This document shows, piece by piece, positions 1-8,896 of a DNA stretch of 64,000 bases. How positions within the stretch are numbered: the first letter of the stretch is position 1; the number at the start of each line of letters is the position of its first letter. Source of the stretch: Acinetobacter junii CIP 64.5 (GTDB lineage Bacteria > Pseudomonadota > Gammaproteobacteria > Pseudomonadales > Moraxellaceae); NCBI RefSeq assembly GCF_000368765.1, contig NZ_KB849655.1, positions 1,590,127 through 1,654,126 on the forward strand. The letters run 5' to 3'. The notes under the pieces were generated by a model. That model worked only from the letters and a program-made list of their open reading frames with translations, searched no databases and had not been told where the DNA came from. The translations under genes were made by a program, and so were the position numbers.

Positions 1-65
1 TGTTTTAATTACGTAACCAATCTTATAAATCCATTTTTTGTCCTTCAAATGATAATCTAAGCAAT

Positions 66-90
66 AAAAAAACCAGCCCGAAAGCTGGTT
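66..90 (-). terminator. Intrinsic terminator of ettA
   Basis: A 7-bp perfect stem (AACCAGC/GCTGGTT, 71-77 with 84-90) with a 6-nt loop is followed on the minus strand by a run of seven T. It lies just downstream of the ettA stop. Confidence 0.85.
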
Positions 91-109
91 TCTTTTAGTT
101 TACGGGCAA

Positions 110-1771
110 TTAACCTGTAATCTTCTTATATTTGGTGCGTTTCTGGGCCGCATCTTCACCTAAACGTGACTGACGGTATGCTTCGTATTCTGCATAGTTA
201 CCAGTATAGAATTCTGGTTGTTCGTTTTCGAACGATAAGATATGCGTTGCAATACGGTCAAGGAACCAACGGTCATGCGATACTACCATTACCGTACCAG
301 GGAATACCAAAATAGCATCCTCTAGTGCACGTAAAGTTTCGATATCCAAATCGTTTGATGGCTCATCCAGTAGGATTACGTTAGCGCCCATTTGAAGGAT
401 CTTGGCAAGTTGTAAACGGTTACGTTCACCACCAGACAATTCACCTACGCGTTTTTGCTGATCTTGACCTTTAAAGTTAAAGCGACCGATATATGCACGT
501 GATGCAATTTCGTAATCACCAATTTTTAAGATATCTAAACCACCAGAAACTTCTTCCCAAACAGTTTTATTGTTGTCTAGGGTGTCACGGATCTGACCAA
601 CATAAGCGACTTTAACCGAATCACCTAATGTCACAGTACCTGTATCAGGTTGCTGCTCACCAGTCATCATACGGAATAACGTCGTCTTACCTGCACCGTT
701 TGGACCAACGATACCGACAATCGCTGTAGGCGGTACAGTAAAGCTTAAGTTCTCGTACAATACGCGACCATCAAACGATTTACTGATGCCTTCAACTTCT
801 ACAACCTTATTACCTAGACGTGGACCAGGTGGAATGTAGATTTCAGACGTTTCATTACGCTGTTGGAATTCTTTAGAGTTAAGCTCTTCAAAACGTTCCA
901 TACGCGCTTTGTTTTTCTTTTGCTGACCTTTCGCATTTGAACGAACCCATTCAAGTTCTTTTTTCAATGCTTTAGCAAAAGATTCTTCTTGTTTCTGTTC
1001 TTGCTCTAAACGCGCATTCTTTTGCTCTAACCAAGAAGAATAGTTACCTTGATAAGGAATACCATGTCCACGGTCAAGTTCAAGAATCCACTCAGCCACG
1101 TTATCTAAGAAATAACGGTCATGCGTAATCGCAACGATAGTACCAGGGAAATCTTTTAAGAAACGCTCTAACCAAGTAACTGATTCAGCATCCAAATGGT
1201 TCGTTGGTTCGTCTAGAAGCAACATGTCTGGCTTAGAAAGCAATAAACGACACAATGCTACACGACGGCGCTCACCACCTGAGAGTTTAGTAACATCAGC
1301 ATCCCAAGCAGGAAGATTTAATGCGTCAGCAGCAATCTCAAGTTGATTATTGAGATTATGTGCATCCCAAGCATGAATAATTGATTCTAACTTTTCTTGC
1401 TCTTTTGCAAGTGCATCAAAATCAGCATCAGGATCAGCGTATTCAGCAAAAACTTGATCAAGACGTTCTAGAGCATCAAGTGCCTCACGTACGCCATCTT
1501 CAACGTTTCCGCGAACATCTTTAGTAGGATCAAGTGGCGGTTCTTGTTCTAAGTAACCGATTTTGATTCCAGGTTGTGCACGAGCTTCACCAGAGAAATC
1601 TTTATCTACGCCCGCCATAATACGGAGCAAGGTAGACTTACCTGCACCGTTTAAACCAAGCACACCAATTTTTGCACCTGGGAAAAATGATAAAGAGATG
1701 TCTTTTAAGATTTCGCGCTTAGGCGGAACCATCTTCGACACTCGGTTCATCGTATAAATATATTGGGCCAC
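110..1771 (-). CDS. ettA: Energy-dependent translational throttle protein EttA (ABC-F ATPase)
   Basis: EttA is a cytosolic ABC-F protein that binds the ribosomal E site and gates the first elongation steps according to ATP/ADP. Two ABC domains are visible: first Walker A GLNGAGKS (about residues 39-46), signature LSGGERRR and Walker B LLLDEPTNHLD; second Walker A GPNGAGKTT, LSGGERNR and LLDEPSNDLD. A charged linker lies between them. I start the gene at a GTG (1769-1771), because it gives the family N-terminus (V/M)AQYIYTMNRVSK and has GAGGAG about 8 nt upstream; the longer reading adds 26 non-family residues. At 553 aa it is the usual length. It is monocistronic, with its own terminator. Confidence 0.96.
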   Translation of the reverse strand: MAQYIYTMNRVSKMVPPKREILKDISLSFFPGAKIGVLGLNGAGKSTLLRIMAGVDKDFSGEARAQPGIKIGYLEQEPPLDPTKDVRGNVEDGVREALDALERLDQVFAEYADPDADFDALAKEQEKLESIIHAWDAHNLNNQLEIAADALNLPAWDADVTKLSGGERRRVALCRLLLSKPDMLLLDEPTNHLDAESVTWLERFLKDFPGTIVAITHDRYFLDNVAEWILELDRGHGIPYQGNYSSWLEQKNARLEQEQKQEESFAKALKKELEWVRSNAKGQQKKNKARMERFEELNSKEFQQRNETSEIYIPPGPRLGNKVVEVEGISKSFDGRVLYENLSFTVPPTAIVGIVGPNGAGKTTLFRMMTGEQQPDTGTVTLGDSVKVAYVGQIRDTLDNNKTVWEEVSGGLDILKIGDYEIASRAYIGRFNFKGQDQQKRVGELSGGERNRLQLAKILQMGANVILLDEPSNDLDIETLRALEDAILVFPGTVMVVSHDRWFLDRIATHILSFENEQPEFYTGNYAEYEAYRQSRLGEDAAQKRTKYKKITG

Positions 1772-2068
1772 GCAGGACTCCTCAATTGAAAAACCAATAC
1801 ATCGCAAAAAGCGAAAAATAATCGCACGTATTATACGCTGAAAACCCAATCAACATGAAGTTAAGTTAGATTTTGTTTGTGCCAATTAAAAGCATTTTCT
1901 TTTTCAAGACATTACGCAATTTCATTAAACAAATACACCAAGTCTTATGCAGCCACATCTTGCTATAGATATGAATAAAAACGCTATAAATCGCATAATT
2001 TATGCACCATTTTGGATAAGTTTTAGGCTACACTCGCTGATTATTTAACTCACGAAGATGATGTAACC

Positions 2069-3346
2069 ATGACATACAAAGATGAAACTTTAGCCATTCA
2101 TGCGGGATATTCACCAGAAGCAACCACCAAAGCAGTGGCTGTTCCAATTTCTCAAACAACATCTTATGCCTTTGATAACACTCAACATGGTGCCGATTTA
2201 TTTGATTTAAAAGTTCAAGGCAATATTTATACTCGAATCATGAATCCCACCACAGCAGTACTTGAGCAACGTATCGCTGCACTGGAAGGTGGGATTGGCG
2301 CTTTGGCACTAGCATCAGGAATGGCTGCAATTACCTATTCGATTCAAACGATTGCTGAAGCTGGAGATAATATTGCATCCGTATCTACTTTATACGGTGG
2401 TACTTACAACTTATTTGCTCATACTCTGCCTAAGCAAGGCATCGAAGTTCGTTTTTTTGATTATCAAAACCCAGAAGCACTACGTTCAATCATTGACGAC
2501 AAAACTAAGTTAGTTTTCGTTGAGTCGATTGGTAATCCACTTGGTAATATTATTGACCTCGAAGCAATTGCCAAAATCGCCCATGAATATGGTGTACCTG
2601 TCATTGTTGATAACACAGTGGCAACACCTGCTCTACTCAAACCATTTGAGTTTGGTGCCGATATCGTAATTCATTCACTCACTAAATATATCGGTGGTCA
2701 TGGCAACAGCATTGGCGGCATTATTGTGGATAGTGGGAAATTCCCTTGGGGTAAATATCCTGAACGTTTTAAAACTTTAAATACTCCTGATCCAAGCTAC
2801 CACGGCGTGAATTATGTCGAAGTATTAGGTGAAGCCGCCTATATCGCACGTGCGCGGGTCGTTCCATTACGTAATACTGGCGCTGCAATTAGCCCACTCA
2901 GTGTATTTTTGATTTTACAAGGATTAGAAACCCTAAACCTACGTATGGAACGTCATACCGAAAATGCCCTGAAAGTTGCCGAATATCTGAAACAACATCC
3001 AAAAGTAAAATGGGTGAACTATGCAGGTCTTAGTGACCACCCACAGCATAAATTGGCACAAAAATACGTGAAAGGTAAACCTTCTGCGATCCTTTCCTTT
3101 GGAGTTCAAGATGGTCGTGAAGGAGGAACTCGTTTTATTGATGCATTACAGTTGTTTACTCGTCTCGTAAACATTGGTGACGCAAAGAGTTTGGCATGCC
3201 ATCCAGCAACTACAACTCATCGCCAATTGAATGCAGAAGAACTTCAATCTGCAGGCGTGAGTGAAGATCTCGTTCGTTTATCTGTTGGTATTGAGCATAT
3301 TGATGACCTGATTGCCGACCTCGAACAAGCTCTTGCACAAGTATAA
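2069..3346 (+). CDS. metY: O-acetylhomoserine sulfhydrylase (PLP-dependent, MetY type)
   Basis: This enzyme joins O-acetylhomoserine and sulfide to make homocysteine in methionine synthesis. The 425-aa protein has the Cys/Met-metabolism PLP fold: the SGMAAI stretch near residue 87, VESIGNP, VDNTVATP, and the PLP lysine in HSLTKYIGGHG near residue 210. The length and the long C-terminal half fit the O-acetylhomoserine class rather than MetB/MetC. The ATG follows a weak ribosome site (GAAG). The 297-bp upstream gap shows no other gene. A strong terminator follows, so it is transcribed alone. The sulfhydrylase activity is inferred from family; cystathionine synthase activity is less likely. Confidence 0.9.
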   Translation: MTYKDETLAIHAGYSPEATTKAVAVPISQTTSYAFDNTQHGADLFDLKVQGNIYTRIMNPTTAVLEQRIAALEGGIGALALASGMAAITYSIQTIAEAGDNIASVSTLYGGTYNLFAHTLPKQGIEVRFFDYQNPEALRSIIDDKTKLVFVESIGNPLGNIIDLEAIAKIAHEYGVPVIVDNTVATPALLKPFEFGADIVIHSLTKYIGGHGNSIGGIIVDSGKFPWGKYPERFKTLNTPDPSYHGVNYVEVLGEAAYIARARVVPLRNTGAAISPLSVFLILQGLETLNLRMERHTENALKVAEYLKQHPKVKWVNYAGLSDHPQHKLAQKYVKGKPSAILSFGVQDGREGGTRFIDALQLFTRLVNIGDAKSLACHPATTTHRQLNAEELQSAGVSEDLVRLSVGIEHIDDLIADLEQALAQV

Positions 3347-3360
3347 TTTATAAGCAAAAG

Positions 3361-3390
3361 AATAAGCCCCATAATTGGGGCTTATTTTTT
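3361..3390 (+). terminator. Intrinsic terminator of metY
   Basis: Perfect 10-bp stem AATAAGCCCC/GGGGCTTATT (3361-3370 with 3377-3386), 6-nt loop, followed by T residues. Confidence 0.9.
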
Positions 3391-3595
3391 ATACAAAATC
3401 CATTAAATATTTGTTCTTTTTCAAGTATTACAATATCTTGTTTTAGAGCTTTTACTCTAAAAAATTATTATGTTTCAAATGTTTAAACTGGACAAACCTA
3501 AAATATCGGTTAATATTACACCAAAATAAAGTGCAGTGTTTAATCGCAATAAGAAAGCATTGCAAACAACAGCTTGATTAATGTAGGTAACGTAC

Positions 3596-4483
3596 ATGAA
3601 CGCAAAACTCAAAAAACTTTTTAATCAAAAAGTCGACGGTAAAACAATCATTGTCACTGGTGCTTCAAGTGGTATTGGTTTAACGGTTTCAAAACACCTC
3701 GCTCAAGCTGGTGCGCATGTCTTATTGCTCGCTCGTACCAAAGAAACTTTGGATGAAGTAAAAGCAGAGATCGAAGCAAACGGAGGAAAAGCATCGGTAT
3801 TTCCGTGTGATTTAAATGACATGGAATCAATTGATGCGGTTTCGAAAGAAATCCTTGCCTCAGTTGATCATATTGATATTCTGATCAACAATGCAGGCCG
3901 CTCAATTCGTCGTGCTGTGCATGAATCAATTGATCGTTTCCATGATTTTGAACGTACTATGCAACTGAATTATTTTGGCGCAGTTCGTTTAGTACTCAAT
4001 GTATTACCGCACATGATGCAACGTAAAGATGGTCAAATCATCAATATCAGCTCAATCGGTGTACTTGCCAATGCAACTCGCTTCTCAGCTTATGTTGCGT
4101 CTAAAGCTGCATTAGATGCTTTCAGCCGTTGTTTATCTGCTGAAGTGCATTCTCATAAAATTGCAATTACTTCGATTTATATGCCTTTAGTCCGTACGCC
4201 AATGATTGCACCGACTAAGATCTATAAATATGTACCGACTCTTTCACCTGAAGAAGCAGCTGACCTAATTGCTTATGCTATCGTGAAACGTCCGAAGAAA
4301 ATTGCGACACACTTGGGTCGACTAGCTTCTATCACCTATGCCATTGCACCTGATATCAACAATATCTTGATGTCGATTGGCTTTAATTTATTCCCTAGCT
4401 CGACAGCATCAGTGGGTAAGCAAGAGAAATTAAATCTAATCCAACGTGCGTATGCGCGCTTATTCCCAGGCGAACACTGGTAA
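3596..4483 (+). CDS. acr1: Fatty acyl-CoA reductase Acr1 (SDR family)
   Basis: Acr1 reduces long-chain acyl-CoA to the fatty aldehyde with NADPH, the first committed step from acyl-CoA to fatty alcohol and wax ester in Acinetobacter. The 295-aa length equals that of Acr1 as I remember it, and sequence agreement with remembered Acr1 is high throughout. SDR features are clear: TGASSGIG (residues about 21-28), NNAGRS, the catalytic ISS...YVASK pair and an extended C-terminus ending PGEHW. The ATG has AGGTAA upstream. It has its own terminator and no wax ester synthase or aldehyde reductase beside it. The exact substrate range is inferred. Confidence 0.93.
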   Translation: MNAKLKKLFNQKVDGKTIIVTGASSGIGLTVSKHLAQAGAHVLLLARTKETLDEVKAEIEANGGKASVFPCDLNDMESIDAVSKEILASVDHIDILINNAGRSIRRAVHESIDRFHDFERTMQLNYFGAVRLVLNVLPHMMQRKDGQIINISSIGVLANATRFSAYVASKAALDAFSRCLSAEVHSHKIAITSIYMPLVRTPMIAPTKIYKYVPTLSPEEAADLIAYAIVKRPKKIATHLGRLASITYAIAPDINNILMSIGFNLFPSSTASVGKQEKLNLIQRAYARLFPGEHW

Positions 4484-4503
4484 TCTGCGATAATTTGAAA
4501 AAA

Positions 4504-4526
4504 CCTCCTCTACGGAGGCTTTTTTA
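4504..4526 (+). terminator. Intrinsic terminator of acr1
   Basis: CCTCC/GGAGG stem (4504-4508 with 4514-4518) followed by CTTTTTT. Confidence 0.8.
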
Positions 4527-4580
4527 TGTACAAAAATACAATGTGTATAAATCCAGACTTATCCACAGGGTGTTGATTAT

Positions 4581-5687
4581 CTAAGCAGATTTCGGCTGTT
4601 GTCCGACCCAACGACTGGTTTTTTCTAAAGCCAATTTCAAATCGATTTCGTGTATATTCCACTTTTGAATCAGTTGAGCCAATGAAGTCGTATTCAGTGG
4701 CTCAGTTCGAATAAAATCTAACATTTCCTTAGACATCTCTAACTGCTGAGCCAGCCATTTCCATTTTAGTATCACTCTTAAGACAGCTAAAGGCACATAG
4801 CGTGTAGGTGCTTGCTGATTAACTTGTGTAGCGATGATATTAAACATCTCAGCTAAAACAAAACGTTGTTGATGAGCTACCAACAGTTCACGTTGGGCTA
4901 AACTGTTCTCGGTTGCAGCAAGTGCCATGACTTTCACCAAGTAATCTACTGTCACCAGTGGCAAATAATGTTGAGGTGTAGCAGGTATTGCACCCATTTT
5001 TTTCCGCTTTAATAAATCCACCATTTGGGCAATCGGTTGATTGTCAGGAATTTCTCCCGTAAGCGCATCGCCCACGACAGTTGCTGGATGAATGATGGTC
5101 CAATCGATCTTTAATTCTTCTGCCAATCTCATCCATGCATAATGAGCTTCAATTTTGGATGCCTCATACGCACCCAATTGTTGATAAACCCTATTCCAAT
5201 CAGTGGTTTCAGGTTGATCGAGACAAATTCCCGCTTGTTGTAAATGCGAGTGAATAGTCAACATGTACCCTGAAACGTGGATGGCACGTTCTAATTTGCA
5301 GTATTTATTCAGACTTGAAAGTAAATTCAGCGCCCCTTCAACATTAACCTTGCGCGCATGTCGCATACTTAAATCCCAAGCAAACAATGCACTACTGTTG
5401 TACAAAGTATTCACTTGCTGTAATTGTTCCCAAGTGCTGCTCTCTATACCCAAATCAACTTGCGTCACATCACCTTGCACACACTGAAAACGCTCTAAAT
5501 TTATATTTCGATTTCTCAGCCAATCTTCGAGCTGTCTTTGCTGCTGAGCTTTATTACGGAGCAATGCAAAAACTTGATGTCCTTGTTGTAACAATTCGGC
5601 AATCAAAAACCGCCCAACAAATCCTGTAGCACCAGCAACAAATGTGACTTGTAAAGATTGCTCTACTTTTAAAGTTGTTTGTTTCAT
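4581..5687 (-). CDS. NAD(P)-dependent SDR / NAD-epimerase-like oxidoreductase
   Basis: An extended SDR protein of 368 aa. The N-terminus has the Rossmann motif GATGFVGRF (about residues 18-26), and the catalytic Tyr-Lys pair is probably in YEASK. It resembles the reductase (thioester-reductase/epimerase-like) branch, but the substrate cannot be told. I start at the ATG 5685-5687 because the MerR-type promoter upstream would begin transcription inside the longer reading; AGAG lies about 10 nt before this ATG. It is divergent from a MerR regulator gene that very likely controls it. Confidence 0.75.
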   Translation of the reverse strand: MKQTTLKVEQSLQVTFVAGATGFVGRFLIAELLQQGHQVFALLRNKAQQQRQLEDWLRNRNINLERFQCVQGDVTQVDLGIESSTWEQLQQVNTLYNSSALFAWDLSMRHARKVNVEGALNLLSSLNKYCKLERAIHVSGYMLTIHSHLQQAGICLDQPETTDWNRVYQQLGAYEASKIEAHYAWMRLAEELKIDWTIIHPATVVGDALTGEIPDNQPIAQMVDLLKRKKMGAIPATPQHYLPLVTVDYLVKVMALAATENSLAQRELLVAHQQRFVLAEMFNIIATQVNQQAPTRYVPLAVLRVILKWKWLAQQLEMSKEMLDFIRTEPLNTTSLAQLIQKWNIHEIDLKLALEKTSRWVGQQPKSA

Positions 5688-5718
5688 TTGAATGACTCTT
5701 TTTTGTCGTTGTAGGAAT

Positions 5719-5750
5719 AGGCTAAAGGATGGAGTACACTCAAAGGTCAA
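5719..5750 (-). promoter_or_regulatory. MerR-type promoter with 20-bp spacer and dyad operator
   Basis: On the minus strand there is a -35 box TTGACC (5745-5750) and a -10 box TAGCCT (5719-5724) separated by 20 bp, which is longer than normal and characteristic of MerR-activated promoters. An inverted repeat (GAGT-GT-ACTC, 5732-5741, with one further near-match on each side) sits in the spacer. It would drive the SDR gene; the divergent merR gene starts at 5791. Confidence 0.7.
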
Positions 5751-5790
5751 GGGTATTTTTATAAAAACTCAAAAATAAAAAGGTCTTATT

Positions 5791-6168
5791 ATGTTGATTG
5801 GACAATTATCTAAACATAGCGAATTAAGTAAAGATACCATTCGTTTTTATGAGAAAATGTCACTTATACAATCAGTTACTTGCGCTAATGGCTACAAAGA
5901 CTATCCAGAGCAAGCTTTGCAACAACTGTTATTAATTCGAACGGCAAAAAATTTGGGATTCTCACTCAATGAAATTAAACAAATTTTAGAAATGACCTCA
6001 GAACAAGAAATACCTGCGCATCAAATGCAAAATATCTTTCAAGAAAAACTCGCGGCGATAGATGAAAAAATCTTTCAACTCCAACAAATTCGAAACATGC
6101 TGAGCCAATTCACTCAAGGTGAACCGTGTCCTTTGCGAAGGGATTGTTCTATTCCACAATTAAAGTAA
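5791..6168 (+). CDS. MerR-family transcriptional regulator
   Basis: A 125-aa MerR regulator. The N-terminal winged helix reads IGQLSKHSELSKDTIRFYEK (the family's IG-x-LAK...TIRYYE pattern), followed by a dimerisation coiled coil with SLNEIKQIL. The C-terminus has a short CPLRRDC motif with two cysteines that could bind a metal or act as a thiol sensor, though two cysteines alone do not prove it. AAAAGG lies 7 nt before the ATG. It is divergent from the SDR gene, and the extended-spacer promoter between them is its likely target. The inducer is unknown. Confidence 0.88.
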   Translation: MLIGQLSKHSELSKDTIRFYEKMSLIQSVTCANGYKDYPEQALQQLLLIRTAKNLGFSLNEIKQILEMTSEQEIPAHQMQNIFQEKLAAIDEKIFQLQQIRNMLSQFTQGEPCPLRRDCSIPQLK

Positions 6169-6370
6169 TTGTTTTTTAAAAAATTACTATTTAATTATCA
6201 CTATATTCTTACTGCTAAAGCCTTCTAGAACTCTCAGGTCTTTCTCACCATCTAAAAATACAGTCATAAAAAGCATACAAAATAGTGTCATTTTCATGCT
6301 TTTTTAGCGGTATATAACAAACGGTAAAGATTCAGTAACAGAATCTTGCTTAGTGTAGAAAGGATCAGAT

Positions 6371-7663
6371 ATGAGTCAGACATATAGCAAGGAAGAAAGA
6401 ACGAGCCGTATTAAAGGTATCGTTGGTGCAGCATCAGGGAATTTAGTGGAATGGTTTGATTTTTATATCTATGCCGTTTTTGCTGCTTATTTTACTCATG
6501 CATTAACCGCTCCAGATATGGAACCCACGACCAAAGCCATTTATGTTTGGGGGGTGTTTGCAGCGAGTTTCTTTATGCGTCCAATTGGTAGCTGGTTGTT
6601 TGGACGAATTGCTGATCGGCATGGTCGTAAAAAATCGATGGTGATCTCGATTTGCCTGATGGCACTCAGCTCATTTCTTTTTGCTGCCCTACCAACCTAT
6701 GATCAAGTCGGCATGCTCGCTCCATTTTTATTACTGATGGTTCGCTTATTACAGGGGTTATCTGTAGGTGGTGAATATGGTGCAGTTGCCACCTATATGA
6801 GTGAACTGGGTTTAAAAGGTCAGCGTGGTTTTTTTGCTTCTTTTCAATACGTCACCTTGTCAGGAGGCCAACTACTCGCAAGCTTACTTGGGGTCATCTT
6901 ACTGGGCTTCATGACCGAACAACAATTAAATGATGGGGGATGGCGTATTCCCTTCGTGATTGGCGGTGTCGCTGCATTGCTTTCATTGGCTGCACGTAGC
7001 CGTTTAGAAGAAACCTTATCAAATGAAGATGCTGAACGTGAAGAATCGGGAAGCTTAATTGCACTATTAAAGCAACATTGGAAAACTTTCTTATTGGTGG
7101 TGGGTTATACCTCAGCAGGTTCACTGACATTTTATGTAGTGACTGTATATTCAAAGACCTACCTAACCAATATTGGCATGGATGGCAAAACAGTGGGGTT
7201 TATCATGACCACTGCTTTATTTGTTTTTATGATCGCTCAACCCTTTTTTGGAATGTTGTCTGATCGAATTGGCCGTCGTGCCTCTATGCTCGCTTTTAGT
7301 CTATTGAGTGCTATTTTCATCTATCCCGTGATGGTAACAGGAATGCGTAGTTTTGCAGACTCGCCTGTGATTATTACCTTATTGCTCATTTTCTTGATGA
7401 TGTTGTTGAGCTTCTACACTTCAATTAGTGGTTTGGTCAAAGCAGAAATGTTCCCGCCTCATGTACGCGCATTAGGTGTTGGTTTCTCCTATGCGGTGGG
7501 TAATGCACTATTTGGTGGTTCTGCACCTTCTGTTGCACTGTTATTCAAAGATGCAGGCATTGAAAATACATTCTTCGTATATGTCATTATCATGTTGATC
7601 ATTTGTTTCTTCTGTAGTTGGGCATTACCGAAAAAACCTGAATATTTAGAACATGACCACTGA
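6371..7663 (+). CDS. kgtP: MFS metabolite:H+ symporter, KgtP-like (alpha-ketoglutarate permease)
   Basis: An inner-membrane 12-helix transporter of the metabolite:proton symporter family. Motifs match KgtP: GNLVEWFDFYIYAV near residue 23, RPIGSWLFGRIADRHGRKKSM between helices 2 and 3, LLQGLSVGGEYG, ASFQYVTLSGGQ, and SGLVKAEMFPPHVRALGVG. KgtP imports 2-oxoglutarate; the same family also carries citrate, proline or shikimate, so the substrate is a probable call. 430 aa is normal length. AAGGAT precedes the ATG. It is transcribed alone and ends in a strong terminator. Confidence 0.82.
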   Translation: MSQTYSKEERTSRIKGIVGAASGNLVEWFDFYIYAVFAAYFTHALTAPDMEPTTKAIYVWGVFAASFFMRPIGSWLFGRIADRHGRKKSMVISICLMALSSFLFAALPTYDQVGMLAPFLLLMVRLLQGLSVGGEYGAVATYMSELGLKGQRGFFASFQYVTLSGGQLLASLLGVILLGFMTEQQLNDGGWRIPFVIGGVAALLSLAARSRLEETLSNEDAEREESGSLIALLKQHWKTFLLVVGYTSAGSLTFYVVTVYSKTYLTNIGMDGKTVGFIMTTALFVFMIAQPFFGMLSDRIGRRASMLAFSLLSAIFIYPVMVTGMRSFADSPVIITLLLIFLMMLLSFYTSISGLVKAEMFPPHVRALGVGFSYAVGNALFGGSAPSVALLFKDAGIENTFFVYVIIMLIICFFCSWALPKKPEYLEHDH

Positions 7664-7686
7664 TAAAATTTAATCGATTAAATCAG

Positions 7687-7717
7687 CCACTTTTGTCCTA
7701 ACAAAAGTGGTTTTTTT
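7687..7717 (+). terminator. Intrinsic terminator after kgtP
   Basis: Perfect 10-bp stem CCACTTTTGT/ACAAAAGTGG (7687-7696, 7701-7710), 4-nt loop, then seven T. It lies against the convergent HD gene and may serve only the + strand. Confidence 0.9.
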
Positions 7718-7720
7718 ATT

Positions 7721-8485
7721 TTATTGATCAAGGTAAGGATTAAATTTAACTAAATATTTAAACCCACTTTGTACCACCATCGCAGTACGTGATTTCGGAC
7801 GAGCTTGAGCTTCATGTTGGGTGAATTCAATCATATGTTGATTAAAATCTAAACGCGGATATTGTTGATTTAACTGTGTTCTGAATGTAGTAGAGAACTC
7901 AAAACCACGGCTGCCTATCACATCACAACTGGCTGCTTGTTGTAGTAAATGAGCTTCTACACCATCCTCAAGCGCCACGAATGGATTCATATGCATACTG
8001 ATCGCATCAAATAATTGATCAGCACGTGGTGTTTGCCAACCACGTTGTATTGACCAATCTTTGGCTGCATAAGCGCCCTGTCCTGCAAAGCAGCGACAGT
8101 TTGCATGGTGTTGGTAATGCTGCTCAGTCATTCCCAAATCATGCAACAAACATGAAACTGCCAATAACTCCTCATCCATTTTTAGCTTTTGAAGCTTGGA
8201 AAATGCAACGGCGTAATACCAAGTCCTCAAACAATGATTTTGTAAGGCAATTGAGCTACAGGACTGCATCTTTTCAATTGCGTGTTTGATCTCGACACTA
8301 TCAGGAAAATGCAAATCATCTATCTGTAATATTTTTGGAGCTTTGGTCATACTGCTTGCAAATGCATACATTTTTACACTTTGCTGAAGTACAGGCAGCA
8401 AACTATGACTTAACAATCTCATACGATCTGTTAAGGATAAATCACCTGAAGTTTGAACCATCCATACCTGTCGACCGATTTGCAT
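7721..8485 (-). CDS. HD-domain metal-dependent hydrolase (cyanamide-hydratase-like)
   Basis: A protein of about 254 aa with an HD domain: the metal-binding HD pair is in SCLLHDLGM, with upstream and downstream histidines in ALQNHCLRTW and ISMHMNP that fit the H...HD...H/D ligand pattern. This arrangement is seen in fungal-type cyanamide hydratases and related HD hydrolases; the substrate is not known here. The start is placed at ATG 8483-8485, which has GGTGGG just upstream; a TTG 12 nt earlier is the alternative. A 26-bp perfect palindrome lies 14 bp upstream of the chosen start and may be its operator. Confidence 0.72.
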   Translation of the reverse strand: MQIGRQVWMVQTSGDLSLTDRMRLLSHSLLPVLQQSVKMYAFASSMTKAPKILQIDDLHFPDSVEIKHAIEKMQSCSSIALQNHCLRTWYYAVAFSKLQKLKMDEELLAVSCLLHDLGMTEQHYQHHANCRCFAGQGAYAAKDWSIQRGWQTPRADQLFDAISMHMNPFVALEDGVEAHLLQQAASCDVIGSRGFEFSTTFRTQLNQQYPRLDFNQHMIEFTQHEAQARPKSRTAMVVQSGFKYLVKFNPYLDQ

Positions 8486-8498
8486 TTGACCCACCAAT

Positions 8499-8524
8499 AA
8501 AATTAGAGTAATTACTCTAATTTT
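8499..8524. promoter_or_regulatory. 26-bp perfect palindrome, candidate operator
   Basis: The core TTAGAGTAATTACTCTAA is extended by AAAA/TTTT arms into a perfect 26-bp dyad between azlD and the HD gene. Its position just upstream of the HD start suggests a dimeric repressor site (TetR- or MarR-like). It could also fold as a weak AT-rich terminator for azlCD. Confidence 0.5.
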
Positions 8525-8578
8525 TATAAGTATTCTGTTTATATGTCAACTCAGGATAATAAACGTTCCAGAAATCAA

Positions 8579-8896
8579 CTAATTCAACCAAAATACCAAA
8601 CCATAAAAGCATGCCAAACTTAATATAATCGTTAACAAGGTATGACGAACTACATAAGCAATCAAAATCGTCAAAATTGTGGCGAGAAAATAAGGATTGA
8701 GTAAGCTCTCACGAAATGCACCATGCTCATCCATAAACACGATTGGGGTGGCAATTGCAGTCAATAAACATGGAGCAGAATATTGCAAAGATTGTTGAAA
8801 CCATTTCGGCAGTCGCAAAGGAAGATTAGGTTCAAGCAATATATAGCGATTCATAAATACAACTAGTGCCAGAATAATCAGGATAAACCAAGTCAT
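8579..8896 (-). CDS. azlD: AzlD-family branched-chain amino acid export subunit
   Basis: A 105-aa membrane protein with about four hydrophobic segments, matching the small AzlD subunit of AzlC-AzlD exporters. It overlaps azlC by 4 bp (ATGA), so the two are translationally coupled. AzlCD exports branched-chain amino acids and analogues across the inner membrane; the substrate in this organism is inferred. Confidence 0.87.
   Translation of the reverse strand: MTWFILIILALVVFMNRYILLEPNLPLRLPKWFQQSLQYSAPCLLTAIATPIVFMDEHGAFRESLLNPYFLATILTILIAYVVRHTLLTIILSLACFYGLVFWLN

Noticed and set aside
110-1849. The longer start of ettA at 1849
   Set aside because: The extra 26 residues are not family-like; GTG at 1771 has a strong ribosome site.
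4581-5750. The longer start of the SDR gene
   Set aside because: The MerR-type promoter lies inside the extra part.
8499-8524. The palindrome as the main azlCD terminator
   Set aside because: The stem is almost all A-T with little loop and weak T run; an operator is more likely, though not excluded.
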